This document shows positions 59,719 through 64,000 of a stretch of 64,000 bases of DNA, in pieces; the first letter of the stretch is position 1; the number at the start of each line of letters is the position of its first letter. The notes under the pieces were generated by a model that was not told the origin of the DNA, did no database searches, and saw only the letters and a program-made list of their open reading frames with translations. This DNA is from Bacteroidales bacterium (GTDB lineage Bacteria > Bacteroidota > Bacteroidia > Bacteroidales > UBA932), in contig JAFRVZ010000023.1 of assembly GCA_017438265.1 (NCBI GenBank), positions 1-64,000 on the forward strand. Reading direction: 5' to 3'. The position numbers were made by a program, and so were the translations under genes.

Positions 59719-60753
59719 ATGAAGATAGGGAATCTGGACCTGGGGGAGAAGCCGGTGCTGCTGGCTCCGATGGAGGACGTGACCGACGCGTCCTTCCGCG
59801 CCGTCTGCAAGGAGTGCGGCGCGGACATGGTCTATACCGAATTCGTCCCCTCGGACGGGCTGATCCGGGACGCCGCGCGCGCCATCGCGAAGATGCGTAC
59901 GAGCGCGGAGGAGGCCCCGATCGGCATCCAGATCTACGGCCACATCCCTGAGTCGATGGTCGAGGCCGCGCAGATGGCGGACCGGGCGGACGAGATCGCC
60001 GGCGGCCACGGCTGCGAGGTCATCGACATCAATTTCGGCTGCCCGGTCAGCAAGATCGCCGGCCGCGGCGCGGGCTCCGGGATGATGCGCGAACCGGACA
60101 AGATGGTCGCGATCACGAAGGCCGTCGTCGATGCGGTCCGCAAGCCGGTCACGGTCAAGACCCGCCTCGGCTGGGACGAGCATTCGAAGATCATCGTCGA
60201 GCTCGCGGAGCGCCTGCAGGACTGCGGCATCGCCGCGCTGACGATCCACGGCCGCACGCGCCAGCAGATGTACAAGGGCAGCGCCGACTGGAGCCTGATT
60301 GCCGCGGTCCGGGAGAACCCCCGCATCCGGATCCCCGTCATCGGCAACGGCGATATCACGACCCCCGAGCGCGCGGCGGAGTGCTTCAGCCGCTACGGCG
60401 TGGACGGCATCATGGTCGGCCGCGCCTCTTTCGGCAACCCCTGGATCTTCAAGGAGATCAAGCATTTCCTGCGGACGGGGGAGCGGCTTGCGCCGGCGGG
60501 GGTGCCGGAGCGCGTGGCGCTCGCGAAACGCCACCTCGGCCTCTCGCTGGCCCTGAAGGGCGAGGTGCGGGGCGTCTTCGAGATGCGCCGCCACCTGTCC
60601 TGCTACTTCAAGGGCCTGCCGGATTTCAAGGAGACCCGCATCCGCCTCGTGACGGAGCGGGACCCGCAGGAGCTGTACCGGCTCCTGGACGGAATCGCCG
60701 CGCGCTGGGGCGAGTTCATGCCCGCGCGGGATGAAAATGTATATGGAGTATGA
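59719..60753 (+). CDS. dus: tRNA-dihydrouridine synthase (DusB-like)
   Basis: A 344-residue flavoenzyme. PVLLAPMEDVTDASFRAVCK, INFGCPVSKIAGRGAGSGMM (FMN and catalytic Cys region, with Cys in the NFGCP motif), VKTRLGWDEHSKIIVELAER, LTIHGRTRQQMYKGSADW and VIGNGDITTPERA match the family; a C-terminal helical domain ends the protein. It reduces uridine in tRNA D-loops using NADPH. It overlaps lpxK by 4 bp (ATGA) and is translationally coupled to it. Confidence 0.93.
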   Translation: MKIGNLDLGEKPVLLAPMEDVTDASFRAVCKECGADMVYTEFVPSDGLIRDAARAIAKMRTSAEEAPIGIQIYGHIPESMVEAAQMADRADEIAGGHGCEVIDINFGCPVSKIAGRGAGSGMMREPDKMVAITKAVVDAVRKPVTVKTRLGWDEHSKIIVELAERLQDCGIAALTIHGRTRQQMYKGSADWSLIAAVRENPRIRIPVIGNGDITTPERAAECFSRYGVDGIMVGRASFGNPWIFKEIKHFLRTGERLAPAGVPERVALAKRHLGLSLALKGEVRGVFEMRRHLSCYFKGLPDFKETRIRLVTERDPQELYRLLDGIAARWGEFMPARDENVYGV

Positions 60754-61832
60754 TATTGAATGAACTGTACGGCCTGGCGCTGCGCGTCAGGCACAAACTG
60801 TATGACAAGGGCTGGAAGAAGCGCACGGCCGCCGCGGTGCCGACGATCTGTATCGGGAACGTGACCGCCGGCGGGACGGGCAAGACGCCGCACACGGAGA
60901 TGTTGCTCCGCCTGCTGCAGGAGAGCGAGGAGTGGAAGGGAAAGCAGCTCGCCGTGCTTTCGCGCGGCTACAAGCGGACCTCGAAGGGCTTCCAGCAGGT
61001 CGTGGCGGACGGGACCGCCGCCTTCTGCGGGGATGAGCCGATGCAGGTCAAGCGCAAGTTCCCGGGCGTCGTGGTCGCCGTGGACGCCGACCGCGTCGAG
61101 GGCTGCGGCTTCCTGACGAATCCGGAGACGCTCGCGGGCGCGAAGAAGGCCCGGCGGACGCAGCATCCGGAGTTCCCCGCCGCGGACCTGATCCTGCTCG
61201 ACGACGCGATGCAGCACCGCCGCCTGACCCCGACGGCGACGATCGCGCTCGTGGACTACGGCCGCCAGCCGGCGGACGACCGCCTGCTGCCCTACGGGCG
61301 GCTGCGCGACCTCCCGGAGCGCCTCCGGACCGCCGACATCATCCTCGTGACCAAGTGCCCGGCGTACCTCTCCCAGCAGGACCGCGAGGAATGCATCGCA
61401 CGCCTGGGCCTCGGGGACGCGGCTCCGAAGGTCTTCTTCACGACCGTCACCTACGATGCCCCGGAGGGCGTCTTCCCGGAATACGACCCCCGGTACATCT
61501 ACTCCCACCGCCTCATCCTCTTCAGCGGCATCGCGAACGACAAACCCCTCCGCGACTACCTGAGCGATACCTATAAAATAGTAAAGCGCATGGTCTTCCC
61601 GGACCACCACCGCTTCTCCGAGGCCGACATCCGGCGGATCAGCACGCTCTCGTCGGAGAACCCGACGGCGGCCCTGGCGACGACGGAAAAGGACGCCCAG
61701 CGCCTGCGGGATTACGGGGAGATGCCGCCCGGGCTGCGGGAGCGGATGTTCCAGGTTCCGATCCGCGCCGTATTCTTCTCCGAGCAGGAGCGCGAGGAAT
61801 TCAGGAAGGCGCTGCTTTGGTTAATTAAATAA
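60750..61832 (+). CDS. lpxK: Tetraacyldisaccharide 4'-kinase
   Basis: A 360-residue inner-membrane-associated kinase of lipid A synthesis. NVTAGGTGKTPHTEMLLRLL contains the Walker A P-loop, LSRGYKRTSKGFQQV, FCGDEPMQVKRKFPGVVVAV and LLDDAMQHRRLTPTATIALV (Asp-Asp) follow, and FPDHHRFSEADIRR is conserved near the end. It phosphorylates the disaccharide precursor at the 4' position, which implies an LPS-containing Gram-negative envelope. The promoter of the ribosomal operon overlaps the 3' end of this gene. Confidence 0.95.
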   Translation: MILNELYGLALRVRHKLYDKGWKKRTAAAVPTICIGNVTAGGTGKTPHTEMLLRLLQESEEWKGKQLAVLSRGYKRTSKGFQQVVADGTAAFCGDEPMQVKRKFPGVVVAVDADRVEGCGFLTNPETLAGAKKARRTQHPEFPAADLILLDDAMQHRRLTPTATIALVDYGRQPADDRLLPYGRLRDLPERLRTADIILVTKCPAYLSQQDREECIARLGLGDAAPKVFFTTVTYDAPEGVFPEYDPRYIYSHRLILFSGIANDKPLRDYLSDTYKIVKRMVFPDHHRFSEADIRRISTLSSENPTAALATTEKDAQRLRDYGEMPPGLRERMFQVPIRAVFFSEQEREEFRKALLWLIK

Positions 61833-61847
61833 TTCTTCGTATCTTTG
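61816..61847 (+). promoter_or_regulatory. Promoter of the rplM-rpsI-rpsB-tsf operon
   Basis: TTTG (61816-61819) and TATCTTTG (61840-61847) are 20 bp apart, an exact Bacteroidota match. The -33 box lies inside lpxK. Transcription would start near 61853, giving a leader of about 54 nt. Confidence 0.85.
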
Positions 61848-61906
61848 CGACCCCTTAAATGTGAAGGGATCGCAATTTTTTTATTAACCTGTTAAAGATC
61901 AAGACA

Positions 61907-62359
61907 GTGGACACTTTAAGCTACAAGACAGTTTCGCTCAACAAGGCGACTGTAGAAAAAGAGTGGGTCCTCATCGACGCAACGGATCTTCCACTGGGTC
62001 GTCTTTCTTCCAGGATTGCGCTTGTCCTCCGCGGCAAGAACAAACCGGGCTTCACCCCCCACGTCGACTGCGGTGACAACGTCATCGTGATCAACGCCGA
62101 GAAGGTGGCGCTCAAGGGAAAGAAGATGACTGAGCGTGTGTACACGCGCTACACCGGTTATCCGGGTGGACAGCGCTTCACCACGCCGAAGGAAATCCTC
62201 GAGAAGAGGCCTGAAGAACTCATTAGGAGAGCAGTCAAGGGTATGCTTCCTAAGAACCGTCTTGGTGACGACATCCTCGGCAACCTGCACATCTACGCAG
62301 GTCCGGAGCATCCGCACCAGGCCCAGAACCCGAAAGTCATTAAGTTGGATCAAATTTAA
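61907..62359 (+). CDS. rplM: 50S ribosomal protein L13
   Basis: A 150-residue ribosomal protein read from GTG 61907. WVLIDATDLPLGRLSSRIAL, NVIVINAEKVALKGKKMTER and GMLPKNRLGDDILGNLHIYA are standard L13 motifs. Codon use shifts to the bias of highly expressed genes. It begins the ribosomal operon, behind a strong promoter and a leader containing a long T-run. The leader may carry autoregulatory structure, but I cannot identify it by eye. Confidence 0.97.
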   Translation: MDTLSYKTVSLNKATVEKEWVLIDATDLPLGRLSSRIALVLRGKNKPGFTPHVDCGDNVIVINAEKVALKGKKMTERVYTRYTGYPGGQRFTTPKEILEKRPEELIRRAVKGMLPKNRLGDDILGNLHIYAGPEHPHQAQNPKVIKLDQI

Positions 62360-62368
62360 ACAGAGCAA

Positions 62369-62758
62369 ATGGAACAAGTACACGCCCTTGGAAGACGTAA
62401 GGCTGCCGTAGCTCGCGTTTATGTTGTAGCCGGAAAAGGTAACATCACGATCAACGACCGTCCCCTCGAAGATTACTTCAAGGAGGAGACCCTCCGTTAC
62501 GTCGTGAACCAGCCCCTCGCCGTCACGCAGACGGAAGGCCAGTTCGACATCAAGGTGACCATCGCAGGTGGTGGCACCAAGGGTCAGGCTGAGGCCGTGC
62601 GCCTGGGAATCTCCCGCGCCCTCTGCGAGATCGACAAGGAAGCTTACCGTCCCGCGCTCAAGGCTGCCGGTTTCCTGACCCGCGACGCCCGCGAGGTCGA
62701 ACGCAAGAAACCTGGCCAGCCGGGTGCCCGCAGACGTTTCCAGTTCAGCAAACGTTAG
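62369..62758 (+). CDS. rpsI: 30S ribosomal protein S9
   Basis: A 129-residue protein, 9 bp after rpl[53 protein letters not shown] and the C-terminal [17 protein letters not shown], which reaches the P-site tRNA, are the S9 signatures. L13 and S9 are normally encoded together, as here. Confidence 0.98.
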   Translation: MEQVHALGRRKAAVARVYVVAGKGNITINDRPLEDYFKEETLRYVVNQPLAVTQTEGQFDIKVTIAGGGTKGQAEAVRLGISRALCEIDKEAYRPALKAAGFLTRDAREVERKKPGQPGARRRFQFSKR

Positions 62759-62798
62759 TTTACGCGTATCGCTTTATTGCACAGGACCGGTTTTGAAA

Positions 62799-62860
62799 CC
62801 ATCCCGCGGATGGCTGCCGGACTGCGGAAAATTTCCGGGACTGAAAGATCGCTACCCGGG
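62799..62860 (+). promoter_or_regulatory. Structured leader before rpsB
   Basis: In the 141-bp rpsI-rpsB gap, CCATCC/GGATGG forms a 3-base-loop hairpin (62799-62813), GGAAAATTTCC is a near-perfect dyad (62826-62836), and CCGGG (62835-62839) can pair with CCCGG (62855-62859). This could be an S2 autoregulatory leader. I saw no promoter in the gap. Confidence 0.45.
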
Positions 62861-62899
62861 AATTGACGAAAAGAGAAAACAAAAAAGAAAAACAAAGAA

Positions 62900-63775
62900 A
62901 TGTCCAGAACAAATTTCCAAGAATTGCTTGATGCAGGCGTTCACTTCGGCCACCTGGCCCGCAAGTGGAACCCCAAGATGGCTCCCTACATCTTCGACCA
63001 GAAGAAGGGCATCCACATCATCGACCTGCACAAGACGATCGTCAAAGTTGACGAGGCTGCCGAAATGATGAAGGAGCTCGCCCGCTCGGGCCGCAAGATC
63101 CTTTTCGTGGCAACCAAAAAACAGGCGAAAGACATTGTTGCAGAAAAAGCTGCATCTGTGAATATGCCTTCAGTGACGGAGCGTTGGGCCGGCGGTATGC
63201 TTACCAACTTCCCGACCATCCGCAAAGCTGTCAAGAAAATGAGTACCATCGACAAGATGAAGGAAGATGGTACTTTTGACAAACTCGCCAAGAGAGAGCG
63301 CCTCCAGGTTGACCGCCAGCGCCAGAAGCTGGAGAAGAACCTCGGTTCCATCAAGGATATGAGCCGCCTCCCGTCCGCACTCTTCGTTATCGATATCCAG
63401 AAAGAGGCTAATGCCGTCAAGGAAGCCAATCGTCTCAACATTCCGGTATTCGCGATGGTTGATACTTGTTGCGATCCTACCCCGATTGATTACGTGATTC
63501 CGGCCAATGACGATGCTACGAAGTCGATTGAGTGCATTATGAACATCCTTTGCCAGGCGATCCAGGAAGGTCTGGAAGAGCGCAAGCTGGAGAAGGACAA
63601 GGAAGCGTCCGAGGAAGAGGCCGCCGTGAAGCCTACGCAGAAGAAGCTCCGCGCCCGCAAGAGCGCCAAGCCCGTCGACGTAGAGGCCGAGGCCGCCCCC
63701 GCCGAGGCTGCCGCTCCGGTCGAGGCCCCCGCTGAGGCTCCTGCCGAGGCTCCTGCCGAGAAAACTGAAGAATAA
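62900..63775 (+). CDS. rpsB: 30S ribosomal protein S2 with a long C-terminal tail
   Basis: A 291-residue protein. [85 protein letters not shown] and [14 protein letters not shown] cover the S2 core (about 1-230). The last 60 residues are a low-complexity Ala/Glu/Pro/Lys tail ([18 protein letters not shown]), seen in several Bacteroidales. It is followed 17 bp later by tsf, the usual rpsB-tsf pair. Confidence 0.97.
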   Translation: MSRTNFQELLDAGVHFGHLARKWNPKMAPYIFDQKKGIHIIDLHKTIVKVDEAAEMMKELARSGRKILFVATKKQAKDIVAEKAASVNMPSVTERWAGGMLTNFPTIRKAVKKMSTIDKMKEDGTFDKLAKRERLQVDRQRQKLEKNLGSIKDMSRLPSALFVIDIQKEANAVKEANRLNIPVFAMVDTCCDPTPIDYVIPANDDATKSIECIMNILCQAIQEGLEERKLEKDKEASEEEAAVKPTQKKLRARKSAKPVDVEAEAAPAEAAAPVEAPAEAPAEAPAEKTEE

Positions 63776-63792
63776 TTTTAAAGGAGAACACG

Positions 63793-64000
63793 ATGAACAT
63801 TACTGCAGCTGACGTAATGAAACTGCGCAAGATGACGAGCGCAGGTATGATGGATTGCAAGAACGCCCTGGTCGAGGCCGAAGGCGATTTCAACAAGGCC
63901 GTCGAAATCATCCGCGAGAAGGGTAAGCTCGTCGCCGCGAAGCGCGCGGACCGTTCTGCGACCGAAGGTGCGGTCAAGGCCCGCGTCGCCGGTGGCAAGG
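63793..64000 (+). CDS. tsf: Elongation factor Ts, N-terminal part
   Basis: The window ends after 69 codons. [40 protein letters not shown] and [14 protein letters not shown] with ATEGAV are the UBA-like N-terminal domain and first core motif of EF-Ts, the nucleotide-exchange factor of EF-Tu. AAGGAGA eight bases before the ATG is one of the few good Shine-Dalgarno matches in the window. Confidence 0.96.
   Translation, partial: MNITAADVMKLRKMTSAGMMDCKNALVEAEGDFNKAVEIIREKGKLVAAKRADRSATEGAVKARVAGGK

Overview
The window is a high-GC chromosomal segment from a member of the Bacteroidota, most likely the order Bacteroidales. The main evidence is the promoter style (TAnnTTTG -7 boxes with TTTG about 19-21 bp upstream), the scarcity of Shine-Dalgarno sequences, and Bacteroidota-type genes: a five-helix succinate dehydrogenase cytochrome b, SusA-like GH13, OmpA and TPR-LuxR envelope proteins, and many lipoproteins. 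The genus cannot be set from this sequence. I saw no rRNA, tRNA, CRISPR array, transposase or phage gene.

Layout. 1-145 is the tail of a helicase/restriction-type gene. 248-3700 holds a small membrane protein with a winged-helix regulator, then a NtrB/NtrC-like two-component pair behind a 38-bp palindrome. 3.7-9.9 kb holds secreted and envelope proteins, including an OmpA protein, an HTH-only LuxR protein and a divergent membrane TPR-LuxR sensor. 9.9-16.5 kb carries cysteine desulfidase, GH13 and GH43 glycosidases, a lipoprotein, a small beta-barrel and an EF-hand/amphipathic-repeat protein. 16.7-23.8 kb is a plus-strand block: ketopantoate reductase, DAP dehydrogenase, glutamate dehydrogenase, a receiver-PEP-synthase-like protein and a lytic transglycosylase. 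23.8-31.7 kb (minus) is a beta-barrel protein and the rod-shape operon mreB-mreC-mreD-mrdA-rodA. 31.7-41.4 kb has ispD, an Lrp regulator, topA, PBP1A, D-Ala-D-Ala ligase, prmC, a palindrome-rich non-coding gap and ogt. 41.4-51.5 kb has a GH18 lipoprotein, an unknown lipoprotein, a U32 protein, a TPR gene broken by an in-frame TAG, an M16-like protein, a DUF3109-like protein and hemW. 51.5-54.4 kb is a radical SAM/lipoprotein cassette. 54.4-64 kb has an M24 aminopeptidase, a CE1-type esterase, sdhC, pyrH-frr, dus-lpxK and the ribosomal operon rplM-rpsI-rpsB-tsf, cut by the window end.

Functional themes. Peptidoglycan synthesis and turnover dominate: Ddh makes meso-DAP, Ddl makes D-Ala-D-Ala, PBP1A and PBP2/RodA polymerise, MreBCD scaffolds, and two lysozyme-fold proteins cut. 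GH13, GH43, GH18 and the esterase indicate glycan degradation.

Most unusual content. (1) A radical SAM/SPASM protein is embedded among three small lipoproteins sharing an NDTLYT motif. (2) A family of short dispersed repeats beginning TGTCATT(C/T)CGA has entered coding genes in frame, most strikingly twice in prmC. (3) Structured repeat blocks lie at 40037-40423 and 51595-51772. (4) A TPR gene carries one in-frame TAG with an intact downstream frame.
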